From Rhodospirillaceae bacterium (lineage in GTDB: Bacteria; Pseudomonadota; Alphaproteobacteria; Dongiales; Dongiaceae), in contig JADJQM010000001.1 of the NCBI GenBank assembly GCA_016712715.1, positions 1,135,001-1,199,000 of the forward strand: a DNA stretch of 64,000 nucleotides, in the 5' to 3' direction. Both the position numbers and the translations under genes were made by a program. The notes under the pieces were generated by a model. It did not search any database. It was not told where the DNA came from and was given only the letters and a program-made list of their open reading frames with translations. Below are positions 46,092 through 54,958 of the stretch, piece by piece (positions within the stretch are counted from its first letter, which is position 1; every line of letters starts with the position of its first letter).

Positions 46092-46971
46092 CTAGGCGAT
46101 CGCCTCGACCTCGATGCGCTCGGCGATCTGGGCCTGCCGCTGGGCACGGTCGGCGCGGATCTGCTCCCGACGCTTGGCCACCTCATAACAGATGGCACCC
46201 AGCAACGAGAACCCGATAATGATGACCGCAAGTGCCGACAAAGCCGGCGTCGTGCCTTGCCGCACCTCGCCCGCCAGCACGGTCACCAGCGTCTTGTCAG
46301 CGAGGATCGCAAAGGTCGTCGTGTTGTAATTCTCGAACGATGAGAGAAAGCCAATAACCACCGCCGAGACGACCGCCGGTTTGAGATATGGCAGCAGGAT
46401 ATGCCAGAAGACCTGCGGATATGAGGCGCCGAGATCGAGGGCTGCCTCCTCCTGGGCACGGTCGAAGCGCGTGAGGCGTGCCATGAAGATCAGCAGGCAA
46501 TAGGCCGAGACGAAACTCGCCTGTCCCAGGATCGTCAGGATGATGCCCTTGTAGAACAAACCTTTTGTGACGTCGGTGATGCTCATCACGTCTTTCCAGA
46601 AGATCACCGTGGAAATGCCGATGATGACCCCGGGCGTGAGCAAGGGAGAAATCGTCACCAAGTAATAGAGGCCGCGCGCGCGGTGGTAGATTTGGTTCAT
46701 GATGATCGACGCCGCGAGGCCGACCGGCACCGATATCGCCACCACGCCGATGCCGATGATGATCGAGTTCTTCAACCCGTCCATCATGGAGCGATGGTTC
46801 CAGAGCTTAACGAACCAATCGAGCGTGAAGGCCTCGAACGGATAAGCCTGGGGGTAGTTGGGCGTATTGGAACGCGGTGATACCCATCACCGCCAATGGA
46901 CCGAACAGATAGCCGAAGAAGAGCAGGATGTAGAAACCGATCATCCCGCGCATGACAAACTTTGAGCTCAT
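46092..46971 (-). pseudogene. ABC transporter permease PotC-like, broken by a +1 frameshift
   Basis: The start (MSSKFVMRGMIGFYILLFFG, overlapping the previous stop by ATGA at 46968-46971) runs for about 34 codons, then loses frame at a GG pair (46869-46870); the other frame continues NTPNYPQAYPFEAFTLDWFV and on to the full permease, with the coupling loop EEAALDLGASYPQVFWHILLP. Removing one base gives 292 residues, a normal size. The gene is the last of a four-gene importer cluster. Gene callers will report only a shortened 231-residue piece starting at 46787. Confidence 0.85.
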
Positions 46972-47972
46972 TTTATGGCCTCCCCAAGGGATACCTTGAA
47001 GAGACGGAGCATGGCCATGACGAGCGCGATACAGACAATCAGCATGATGAACGCGTAGGCGGCGCCGCGCGGCCAGTTGAAGCTCTGGAAGAAGAAGTCA
47101 TAGATGACGGCCGTGAACCAGAGTGTGCGCGGGCCACCCAGGAATTGCGGCGCCGCCAGGGACCCAACCGACAGCATGAACACCATGGTACAGCCGGAGG
47201 CGATGCCGGGCTTGGCATAGGGAATGACAACATCGAAATGGATCCGCCACCAGGGCGCGCCGAGGTCGCGTGCCGCCTCGATCTGGTTCTTGTCGAGGCT
47301 CTCAATCGCATTATAGAGCGGGAACATCATGACGAGCAGATAGGCGTATGAGAGGCCGACATAGAGGCCGGTTTTGTTGCCCAGGAAATCGATCGGCCCG
47401 TCGGTGATGTTGAGGCCCATCAAGGCCTGGTTGATCAATCCTTTGGATGCCAGCAGCAATCGCAGCGAAAAAGCGCGCAGGATCTCGTTGACCCAATAGG
47501 GCACGATCAATCCCAGCATCAGCAATCGGACCTTCTGCGGCGTACCGGCCTGCGCCATGAAATAGGCCAGTGGATAGCAGATGGCGAAATTGAGTGCCGT
47601 CACCGCGATCGAGGCAATGATCGAGAACAGCAGCGCGCTCATATGGAGCCAGTTGACGGCACCCATGGTCGGATTGACGACGAAGGAACTGTACTGCGCG
47701 ATGGTGAGAATGTCGTCCGGGCCGCCTCGCTTCACCGGCGGCAAGGCCGGGTGGAAGCTCTCGACCACCATGTAGAGATAGGGCAAGGCGACCAGGAACA
47801 AGGTCCAGAAAGCCACCAGAGCGATGAAAACGCTACCCAGCACAACGCCGTTGCGCTCAAAGAAACCCTTGCGGGTTGGATCGGGCCGCCGCTTCGCCTC
47901 GCGCCGCGCCATCACCCAGAAGATGGCGATGACGACAATTGGGATAAGGAAGACGAGAGCGCGACTACTCAC
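46968..47972 (-). CDS. ABC transporter permease PotB-like
   Basis: A 334-residue inner-membrane permease. Membrane segments occur near the start (SRALVFLIPIVVIAIFWVM), around 50-75 and in the usual five-segment core. The coupling loop is EAARDLGAPWWRIHFDVVIP. The start is placed at GTG 47972, overlapping the ATPase stop by eight bases; the longer reading frame to 48110 would lie almost wholly on top of the ATPase gene. Family resemblance is to polyamine importers. Confidence 0.88.
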   Translation of the reverse strand: MSSRALVFLIPIVVIAIFWVMARREAKRRPDPTRKGFFERNGVVLGSVFIALVAFWTLFLVALPYLYMVVESFHPALPPVKRGGPDDILTIAQYSSFVVNPTMGAVNWLHMSALLFSIIASIAVTALNFAICYPLAYFMAQAGTPQKVRLLMLGLIVPYWVNEILRAFSLRLLLASKGLINQALMGLNITDGPIDFLGNKTGLYVGLSYAYLLVMMFPLYNAIESLDKNQIEAARDLGAPWWRIHFDVVIPYAKPGIASGCTMVFMLSVGSLAAPQFLGGPRTLWFTAVIYDFFFQSFNWPRGAAYAFIMLIVCIALVMAMLRLFKVSLGEAIK

Positions 47973-49050
47973 GGGCAAGCATCCCTTCGGGCAGGATGAT
48001 GCCGAGATCGGCGTCATAGGTGATGGGCGTCGCCTCGTGCGGTGCCGGAATCGGCATGCTGCTGCGGCGGCCGACGGAAACCGTGACGTCCTTCTTGGCC
48101 GCGCCTTCAAGGTAGACGTGAGTCATGTTGCCTTCAAAGGCGACGTTCTTCACCGTTGACGTGAAAGTGGTGTCGGCTGCACCCTGACCCAGCCGCGCCG
48201 ATTCCGGCCGCACGAACAGAATGGCCTTGTCCCCGGCCTTCAGGCCCCGCGGGTTTCGGCCCCTCAGCCTGCCGAACTGTGTGTCGACCGTGGCATAGCT
48301 GTCATCGGCCTGCGCCACCGTCCCGGGAAAGGGATTGTTCTCACCGACGAACGAAGCGACAAAGGCCGTCGCGGGCGCGTCATAGACGGCCTTGCCGTCG
48401 CCGACCTGCTGGATCACGCCATCACTCATCACCGCGATGCGGTCGGACATGGTCAGAGCTTCGCCCTGGTCATGCGTAATGTAGATGAAGGTGATACCGA
48501 CCTTCTGCTGAATGCTGCGCAATTCACTGCGCATATGCTGGCGCAGCTTTAGGTCGAGCGCCGACAGCGGCTCATCAAGCAGCAGCACTTTCGGCTGGAC
48601 GGCCAGAGCGCGCGCAATCGCGACACGCTGCTTCTGACCACCGGATAGCTCGCTGACCAGTTTGTCGCCCTGCCCCGCCAGCGCGATAAGGTCGAGCAAC
48701 TCGTCGGCCTTCTTCCTGCGCGACGCCTTGTCGACGCCCCGGACACGCAGCCCGTAGCTGATATTCTCGGCAACCGTCATCAATGGAAACAGCGCCAGGT
48801 TCTGAAAGATAAGGGCAGTCGGCCGCTTGTTGGGACCGATCCCCGACATGTCCTGGCCACCAATCCTGACATGCCCGGAAGATGGCTCAAGAAACCCTGA
48901 CACAGTGCGCAGGATTGTCGTCTTGCCGCAGCCAGACGGCCCCAGAAAGGAGAAGAATTCGCCGCCCTTGATGTCGAGTGTCGCGTTATCGACAGCCGTA
49001 AACTCACCGAAGCGGACCGTTACCCGGTCAAGCTCGACGCCCGCACTCAT
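47965..49050 (-). CDS. ABC transporter ATP-binding protein PotA-like
   Basis: A 361-residue ATPase with Walker A GPSGCGKTT (37-45), signature LSGGQKQRVAIARAL, Walker B LLLLDEPLSALD, switch histidine in YITHDQGEAL and a C-terminal TOBE domain. All motifs are intact, in contrast to the degenerate copy at 28852-29949. It follows the binding-protein gene after a strong hairpin and is followed by two permeases. Confidence 0.93.
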   Translation of the reverse strand: MSAGVELDRVTVRFGEFTAVDNATLDIKGGEFFSFLGPSGCGKTTILRTVSGFLEPSSGHVRIGGQDMSGIGPNKRPTALIFQNLALFPLMTVAENISYGLRVRGVDKASRRKKADELLDLIALAGQGDKLVSELSGGQKQRVAIARALAVQPKVLLLDEPLSALDLKLRQHMRSELRSIQQKVGITFIYITHDQGEALTMSDRIAVMSDGVIQQVGDGKAVYDAPATAFVASFVGENNPFPGTVAQADDSYATVDTQFGRLRGRNPRGLKAGDKAILFVRPESARLGQGAADTTFTSTVKNVAFEGNMTHVYLEGAAKKDVTVSVGRRSSMPIPAPHEATPITYDADLGIILPEGMLARE

Positions 49051-49141
49051 ATGCCTGCCCTGTCTCTGTATTTTACTTTTTTTATAACCTTGCCGAGTTT
49101 CACCCCAAGATCAGGCGAGATCAAGCAGGAACGATCCTCGG

Positions 49142-49176
49142 CAAAAATGAGTCAGCCCCGGCGAACCGGGGCTGAC
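49142..49176 (-). terminator. Terminator between the binding-protein gene and the ATPase gene
   Basis: An 11-bp perfect stem (GTCAGCCCCGG and complement, loop CGAA) followed on the minus strand by TCATTTTTGC, 20 bases after the binding-protein stop. As in the PotFGHI cluster, it lies inside a transport operon and should lower expression of the membrane genes relative to the receptor. Confidence 0.85.
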
Positions 49177-49196
49177 CACATCCATTTCAATCGAGC

Positions 49197-50363
49197 TTAG
49201 GCAGCCTGGAACTGCTGCACGTACTGGCTGCGGATTTCCGCGTACCAGGTCGGCTCGGCCGGCCAATGCCAGACTTTGCTCAGCGCATCGCCCGGGAAGG
49301 CATCCTGGAAGTTCTTCTTATAGACGTCCGAGGTGAAGGCGTCGGCACCGGTGACCACCGGGTTGTAGCTTGAGCCTTCTGCCAACTGACCCGAGACCTC
49401 GGGGGTCAGCAGGTAGTTGATGAACTCATAGACTTGGTCGGTGTTCTTCGCCGCCTTCATCAGCGACAAACCGTCGAGCCAGGCGATGGCGCCTTCGGAG
49501 GGGGCGGTGTAGTTGACGGGCTTGCCTTCCTTCTTCAGCGACAGCGGCGGGCCGTCCCAGGTCTGGCCGATCCAGACGTCGTTCTCCATCAGGCCCGACT
49601 TGGTGTTATCGGCCGAATCCCAGAACTGCTTCACGAAGGCCTTGTTTTCGATCGCGAAAGCAAGGATCGGATCCCACAGCTTCTTGAACGATGCTTCGTC
49701 CTTGTAGCCGTCCTGCATGCGGTTGGAGGGCATCTTGCCCGACCCATCCCACCACAGGCCGATGCCGAGGAGGAAGGAATGGCCGCGGCCCTGGGTATGG
49801 CCTTTCACCGCTTCATCCCACAGCGAGCCGTAGCTGAGCTTGGTGGCATCGCCCGGATAGAGATCAGTGCGATAGGAGAGTGCCTCAGTGCCCCAGACAT
49901 GCGGCACGTAATAGAGGCCATCTTCCCAGGTCCACAGGCTGGCGGCGCTCTCCAGGAACGACGGGATCACGTTACCCGAGTTCTTTATCTTGTTGGTGTC
50001 GAACGGCGCCAGAACGGCAAGATCCTTGTACTGGGGCGCGCGGTTGCGGGTCGGCTGGCAGAGGTCGAAGCCTTCACCGCCGGTCGCCTGCAGCTTGTTG
50101 ATCTGCTCTTCGTTCTGCGAGAACGGGGTCTGGTTCACCTTGATGCCGGTGGCTTTTTCGAAGTTCGGAATCACCGGATCCGGGAACTCGTCCGACCACA
50201 TCAGCAGGTTGAGTTCGCCCGAGGACGAAAAGGCATTCTTGGAAAAGAACGGGGCGGTCAGCCCGACGGCACCGATAGCCGTTGCGGACTGAAGTACTTT
50301 GCGGCGAGACAGCATGGCAGCGCGCATTGTCGCCTGCGCGGAAGTCAACGTCTTCTTTGTCAT
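49197..50363 (-). CDS. Polyamine-type ABC substrate-binding protein (PotD-like) with Tat signal
   Basis: A 388-residue periplasmic receptor. The leader has a Tat motif (LSRRKVLQS) in a long N-terminal extension, then a hydrophobic run. The body starts LNLLMWSDEFPDPVIPNFEK, with the PotD/PotF pattern (W-S-D), and VWGTEALSYRTD follows. ATG 50363 is chosen because GGGAGG lies seven bases upstream; the extended frame to 50411 lacks a signal at its start. The export route differs from the lipoprotein PotF copies. Polyamine or sulfonate substrates are both possible in this context. Confidence 0.9.
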   Translation of the reverse strand: MTKKTLTSAQATMRAAMLSRRKVLQSATAIGAVGLTAPFFSKNAFSSSGELNLLMWSDEFPDPVIPNFEKATGIKVNQTPFSQNEEQINKLQATGGEGFDLCQPTRNRAPQYKDLAVLAPFDTNKIKNSGNVIPSFLESAASLWTWEDGLYYVPHVWGTEALSYRTDLYPGDATKLSYGSLWDEAVKGHTQGRGHSFLLGIGLWWDGSGKMPSNRMQDGYKDEASFKKLWDPILAFAIENKAFVKQFWDSADNTKSGLMENDVWIGQTWDGPPLSLKKEGKPVNYTAPSEGAIAWLDGLSLMKAAKNTDQVYEFINYLLTPEVSGQLAEGSSYNPVVTGADAFTSDVYKKNFQDAFPGDALSKVWHWPAEPTWYAEIRSQYVQQFQAA

Positions 50364-50936
50364 TCGAACCTCCCTGATGGCGGTGGGCGGAATGCCCGCC
50401 GCGACAATCATTCCCTGTAGATTTGCTCAGTTACCCTTACGTTTCGTGTTTTACTGTTTTGGAACGCCGATTATGCATTTCAGGCTGGAAAAGTGAATTC
50501 ACGTTGCGGGGAAGACACTGCAACCCGATAAGGTCGCAGCGACATGGCTTTACCACCAGCCCGATAGTTAGTTGAAGTCGCGTGAATAGGGATGAACACC
50601 CAAACGCGATGTCCAAAGTGAGCGATCATGCCGGGCCATGAATAGCGGGGCAACGACAGGCATTGCAACGACAGGCATTGGCCCCCGCATCGTCATGCAA
50701 CGGTAACATGAAATCTCTCGTCATCGATCTGCCCCCAAAGCGACTATGAGATTTGGACAGCACGCTTTTACCGCAGACGCGAATGGCCTGCAAGCCGGGG
50801 CCAGATTTACAGAACTTCTTGGGCCAGAGACGAAGTTTTCTTATGCCTGGAATTTGGGCACCACGCCTGATTCAGCCGGCGCGTTGCGCGGGCTGAACTG
50901 CCCCCTGACGAACGCCATTGTCAGGAGCGTGCGAAC
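50364..50936. other. Gene-free stretch between the binding-protein gene and the PuuR-like gene
   Basis: About 570 bases with no convincing gene. It should contain the promoter of the ABC operon (close to 50400-50480, an AT-richer part with TTTTACTGTTTTGG) and one 15-base tandem repeat. A 64-codon frame at 50746-50940 has no ribosome binding site and no recognisable motif, and is not called. Confidence 0.7.
50651..50680. repeat. Tandem 15-bp duplication
   Basis: CAACGACAGGCATTG is repeated exactly twice, back to back, in the gene-free stretch. Its role is unknown; replication slippage or a duplicated operator are both possible. Confidence 0.85.
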
Positions 50937-51497
50937 CTAGAAGCTGGGTGGTGAATTGGCCGTCACGACTTCGCACTCTTCCGTACCGACATTGCGGAAG
51001 CGGTGCGGCGTCCGGCTGTCGAAATAATAGGCATCGCCCGGGCCGAGGACGCGGATCTGATCACCGACAGTGACCTCAAGGCGGCCCCGGATGATGACAC
51101 CCCCTTCTTCAGCCTCGTGACTGAGCATCTGGGCGCCGGTATCTGCGCCCGGCTGGTAATGTTCATGCATAACCTGGATGGCCTTGCCGGACATGTCCCG
51201 CCCGACCTGGCGATAGGAAACCGCGCCACCGGCCAGCTCGATGAGTTCAGAGGCGCCAAAGAAAATCTGCGGCCGGGGCTTCAAATCATCGGCAAAGAAC
51301 TCAGCCAGGCTCATGGGGAAGCCGTCCAGGAGCTTCTTCAGCATGCCGACCGAGGGTGAGGAGCGGTTCTGCTCGATCATCGAAATGATCGCATTGGAGA
51401 CCCCGGCCCGTTTGGCCAACTCCCGTTGCGACAAATTATGGGAATCGCGCAGCGCCTTGAGCCGCGCACCGAGGTCGAATCCGTCATTTCCGTCCAT
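50937..51497 (-). CDS. PuuR-like regulator (XRE helix-turn-helix plus cupin)
   Basis: A 186-residue repressor, nearly the length of E. coli PuuR (185), which controls putrescine use. The XRE helix-turn-helix is at about 9-63 (LSQRELAKRAGVSNAIISMI), and the cupin sensor domain at about 105-180 (EEGGVIIRGRLEVTVGDQ, TPHRFRNVG). ATG 51497 is chosen because GGAGG lies just upstream; the frame to 51518 is less likely. It is divergent from the omega-transaminase gene, whose shared 215-base region would hold its operator. Confidence 0.9.
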   Translation of the reverse strand: MDGNDGFDLGARLKALRDSHNLSQRELAKRAGVSNAIISMIEQNRSSPSVGMLKKLLDGFPMSLAEFFADDLKPRPQIFFGASELIELAGGAVSYRQVGRDMSGKAIQVMHEHYQPGADTGAQMLSHEAEEGGVIIRGRLEVTVGDQIRVLGPGDAYYFDSRTPHRFRNVGTEECEVVTANSPPSF

Positions 51498-51674
51498 TCC
51501 GGCCTCCAACCACACCAACTCAAATGCTTAACAGCTTCGGCTGCTTGATAAGTATATTAATCACATAATTCAGATAATCAACGATTTTGGGCGTTATCCT
51601 TGCACCAATTGAATTGATCGGGCTGCCGCTTGTTTATTTTCTTTAGCGTGCTAATGTCGCGGCAACCCAACCCG

Positions 51675-51696
51675 CCCGGAAAACCTCCCGGAAAAC
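51675..51696. repeat. Two 10-base direct repeats before the transaminase gene
   Basis: CCCGGAAAAC occurs twice with a 12-base period, 17 bases before the transaminase start. It lies in the leader of the gene and could be a binding site, but nothing more can be shown. Confidence 0.5.
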
Positions 51697-51712
51697 AACC
51701 AGGGGATCAGCC

Positions 51713-53071
51713 ATGTCGAACCGCACCACGAAATCTTTCGAGGCTACGCAATTCAAGCCGACGCCCAACAATCTTGAAGCTTTCTTCATGCCGTTCACTT
51801 CGAACCGGCATTTCAAGAGCAACCCCCGCTTGTTCGTCAAAGCTGAAGGGATGCACTTCACTAATATCGACGGCAAGCAAGTGCTCGATGCCACTGCCGG
51901 CCTGTGGTGCGTGAATGCCGGTCACGGGCGCAAGGAGATTTCGGAAGCGGTTTCTCGGCAGATCGCGGAAATGGACTACTGCCCGCCTTTCCAGATGGCG
52001 CATCCAGCTGCCTTTGAACTCGCCTCGCGCGTCGCCGCCTTGGCGCCGACGGGCCTCGACCATGTCTTCTTCACCAATTCCGGTTCGGAATCAGTCGACA
52101 CGGCCCTGAAGATCGCCCTCGCCTATCAGCGTGCCAAAGGCCAGGGCACACGTACACGCCTCATCGGCCGTGAGCGCGGCTATCATGGCGTCGGCTTCGG
52201 CGGTATTTCCGTGGGCGGCATGGTCAACAACCGCAAATGGTTCGGCACCGCCTTGGGCGGCGTCGATCATCTGCCGCACACCTACAACGCCAAGGAAATG
52301 GCCTACAGCAAGGGCCAGCCCGCCTGGGGCGCCCACCTCGCCGAGGATCTCGAACGCCTGGTGGCCCTCCATGACGCGAGTTCCATTGCAGCCGTCATCG
52401 TCGAGCCGGTCGCCGGATCGACTGGCGTCCTCATTCCGCCGAAAGGCTATCTCGAGAAGCTGCGCGAGATCTGCACGAAGCACGGTATCGTCCTTATCTT
52501 CGACGAGGTCATCACCGGTTTCGGTCGCCTGGGCACCAATTTCGGCGCCGACTATTTCGGTGTGACGCCCGACCTCATCACCTGCGCCAAGGGCCTCACC
52601 AACGGCTCGATCCCGATGGGTGGTGTCATCGTTTCGAAGGACATCTACGACACCTTCATGGGCACTTCGGCCGAGAACGCGATCGAGCTGTTCCACGGCT
52701 ACACCTACTCGGCCCATCCGGTTGCCTGCGCGGCCGGCCTCGCCGTTCTCGACATCTACAAGAATGAAGGCCTATTCGACCGCGTGAAGGATCTGGCACC
52801 GTATTGGGAGAGTGCCATCCACAGCCTCAAGGGCACCAAGCATGTCATCGATCTGCGCAATGTCGGCTTGGTCGGCGCGATCGAGTTGGAATCGCGCCCC
52901 GGCAAGCCCGGCGCGCGCGCCATGGATGCTTTCCTGAAGGCCTATGAAAAGGGCATGTTGATCCGCGTCACCGGCGACATCATCGCCATGTCGCCGCCCT
53001 TCATCGTGGAAAAGAGCCACATCGACCAGGCTGTGTCGATCATGGCCGACGTCCTCAAATCGATCGACTAA
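51713..53071 (+). CDS. Class III omega-aminotransferase (beta-alanine/taurine:pyruvate type)
   Basis: A 452-residue PLP enzyme that transfers an amino group from an omega-amine to pyruvate, making alanine. The PLP lysine is 293 (CAKGLTNGSIPMGG), with the aspartate in FDEVITGFGR. The sequence resembles omega-amino-acid:pyruvate aminotransferases; with xsc and ald in the same area it could serve as the taurine:pyruvate aminotransferase that makes sulfoacetaldehyde. GGGG lies just before the ATG at 51713. Substrate choice between beta-alanine, taurine and putrescine is inference. Confidence 0.9.
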   Translation: MSNRTTKSFEATQFKPTPNNLEAFFMPFTSNRHFKSNPRLFVKAEGMHFTNIDGKQVLDATAGLWCVNAGHGRKEISEAVSRQIAEMDYCPPFQMAHPAAFELASRVAALAPTGLDHVFFTNSGSESVDTALKIALAYQRAKGQGTRTRLIGRERGYHGVGFGGISVGGMVNNRKWFGTALGGVDHLPHTYNAKEMAYSKGQPAWGAHLAEDLERLVALHDASSIAAVIVEPVAGSTGVLIPPKGYLEKLREICTKHGIVLIFDEVITGFGRLGTNFGADYFGVTPDLITCAKGLTNGSIPMGGVIVSKDIYDTFMGTSAENAIELFHGYTYSAHPVACAAGLAVLDIYKNEGLFDRVKDLAPYWESAIHSLKGTKHVIDLRNVGLVGAIELESRPGKPGARAMDAFLKAYEKGMLIRVTGDIIAMSPPFIVEKSHIDQAVSIMADVLKSID

Positions 53072-53138
53072 CTACTGCAAATGCGGACCGGCTGCACCCC
53101 GAGGGGTCGGCCGGTCCGTTTACTATTGGAGAAGACCT

Positions 53139-54257
53139 ATGCTTATCGGCGTTCCTAAAGAGATCAAGAACCACGAGTATCGCGTCGGCCTGGTGCCGTC
53201 GAGTGTGCGCGAACTCGTCCATCATGGCCACAAGGTCATGGTCGAGACTGGCGCCGGCGAAGGCATCGGCCTCGACGACCGCGCCTACAAGGCAGCTGGC
53301 GCAGTCATCGCCAAGACCGCCGAGGATGTCTTTGCCAAGGCCGAGATGATCATCAAGGTGAAGGAGCCGCAGCCCAGGGAAACCAAGATGCTCCGCAAGG
53401 GGCAGATCCGGTATACCTATCTGCATCGGGCGCCGGATACCGTGCAGACCGAAGGTTTGATCAAGTCGGGCTGCACCGCGATCGCCTATGAAACCATCAC
53501 CAATTCCCGTGGCGGCCTGCCTTTGCTGGCGCCGATGTCGGAAGTCGCCGGCCGCATGTCGGTCCAGGTCGGTGCGCATTACCTGGAAAAGGCCCAGGGC
53601 GGCGCCGGCATCCTGCTGGGCGGTGTGCCGGGCGTGGCGCCGGCCAAGGTCGTCGTCATCGGCGGTGGCGTCTCCGGCACCAACGCGGTGCGCATGGCGA
53701 TGGGGATGGAAGCCAATGTCACCGTCATCGACCGCTCGGTCGACCGCCTGCGCCAGCTCGATGAAATGTTCGGCAGCAAGATCTACACCTGCTATTCGAC
53801 CCTCGACGCGATTGAAGAGCATGTCATCGGCGCCGACCTCGTCATCGGCGCGGTGCTGGTGCCGGGTGCCGCGGCACCGAAACTCGTCTCCCGCAAGATG
53901 ATCAAGCAGATGCGCCCGGGTTCGGTCCTGGTCGACATCGCGATCGATCAGGGTGGCTGCTTCGAAACCTCGAAGGCCACGACCCACGCCGACCCGGTCT
54001 ATGTCGTCGACGGCGTGATCCATTACTGTGTTGCCAACATGCCGGGCGGCCTTAGCCGCACCTCGACCTTCGCCCTCAACAACGCCACCCTGCCCTTCGC
54101 CCTGGCCCTGGCCGACAAGGGTGCCAAGAAGGCGCTGGCGGCGGATCCGCATCTCATGAACGGTCTTAACGTCCATGAAGGAAAGATCACCTACAAGGCC
54201 GTGGCCGACGACCTGAAGAAGAAGTACGTGCCGGCGGCCGAAGCCCTCGGCCTCTAA
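53139..54257 (+). CDS. ald: Alanine dehydrogenase
   Basis: A 372-residue NAD-dependent enzyme that oxidises L-alanine to pyruvate and ammonia. Active-site Lys75 (IIKVKEPQ) and His96 (YTYLHRAPD) are present, as is the NAD site (VVVIGGGVSGTNAVRMA). It follows the omega-transaminase by 67 bases, so the alanine made by pyruvate-dependent transamination is turned back to pyruvate, closing the cycle. A terminator follows. Confidence 0.95.
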   Translation: MLIGVPKEIKNHEYRVGLVPSSVRELVHHGHKVMVETGAGEGIGLDDRAYKAAGAVIAKTAEDVFAKAEMIIKVKEPQPRETKMLRKGQIRYTYLHRAPDTVQTEGLIKSGCTAIAYETITNSRGGLPLLAPMSEVAGRMSVQVGAHYLEKAQGGAGILLGGVPGVAPAKVVVIGGGVSGTNAVRMAMGMEANVTVIDRSVDRLRQLDEMFGSKIYTCYSTLDAIEEHVIGADLVIGAVLVPGAAAPKLVSRKMIKQMRPGSVLVDIAIDQGGCFETSKATTHADPVYVVDGVIHYCVANMPGGLSRTSTFALNNATLPFALALADKGAKKALAADPHLMNGLNVHEGKITYKAVADDLKKKYVPAAEALGL

Positions 54258-54280
54258 GCAGATCATCCGACTTTGCGAAG

Positions 54281-54314
54281 ACGGCGGGGCCAGATAGTCC
54301 CGCCGTTTTTGTTT
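54281..54314 (+). terminator. Rho-independent terminator after ald
   Basis: An 8-bp stem (ACGGCGGG and complement, 10-base loop) followed by a T-run (TTTTTGTTTG), 24 bases after the ald stop. Confidence 0.85.
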
Positions 54315-54324
54315 GTCCCCAACC

Positions 54325-54759
54325 CTAGGGCAGCGTGATCCCGCCGTCCTCGGAAAGCGGGAAGAACGGGTTCCACGCAATCTCCCAGGCATGGCCATCG
54401 GGATCGGCGAAATAGCCGGAATAGCCGCCCCAGAACACATCCTCCGCCGCCTTCAGCAACGTGCCGCCAGCTGCTACCGCCGTCGCAATGACGCGGTCGA
54501 CCTCGGCCTTTGATGCGAGGTTCTGCGCCAGCGTGATGCCGCCGAAGCCGGTGCCGGCTTCCGAGATATGCGCATCCTTTGCAAGGGATGACCGGGGGAA
54601 AAGGCCGAGGCCCATGCCACCCGCCAGTTGGAAGAACACGACATCGTCATTGCTGGCGCTGGATGGCTTCCACCCCAAGCCCGTTTCATAAAACCGTCTC
54701 GCACGCGCGAGATCGCAGACACCCAAGGTGACGAGGCTGATTCTCGGTCGAATTGACAT
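54325..54759 (-). CDS. VOC-family (glyoxalase/bleomycin-resistance-like) protein
   Basis: A 144-residue protein of the vicinal-oxygen-chelate fold: it starts ISLVTLGVCDLARARRFYET and ends GYSGYFADPDGHAWEIAWNP, with metal-ligand candidates only partly recognisable. The family includes lyases, dioxygenases and binding proteins, and nothing here fixes the role. It lies alone on the minus strand between ald and the polyamine synthetase gene. Confidence 0.85.
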   Translation of the reverse strand: MSIRPRISLVTLGVCDLARARRFYETGLGWKPSSASNDDVVFFQLAGGMGLGLFPRSSLAKDAHISEAGTGFGGITLAQNLASKAEVDRVIATAVAAGGTLLKAAEDVFWGGYSGYFADPDGHAWEIAWNPFFPLSEDGGITLP

Positions 54760-54958
54760 CGCTTTCTTCCTTCACAGATGGACAGCTATCCGACATTCCC
54801 CATCGTTAACCCGAAGGCCAGCCTCGCTTTCGGTGCATATCGGCCCGGCTTGGACAAAAGGCCCGTTCTGGGCTAGTTTCTGCGGGCATTGCCGGCCGTT
54901 TTGGCTGGCGCACAAGGTCATATCCGACCATCACATTTGAGATATATGGTTCTTTGTC

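Noticed and set aside
47973..48110. Longer start for the PotB-like permease, up to 48110
   Set aside because: The added residues are Arg/Ser-rich and lie over the end of the ATPase gene in another frame; the GTG at 47972 fits the membrane start.
50746..50940. Possible 64-codon gene in the gene-free stretch
   Set aside because: No ribosome binding site, no motif, composition unlike protein.
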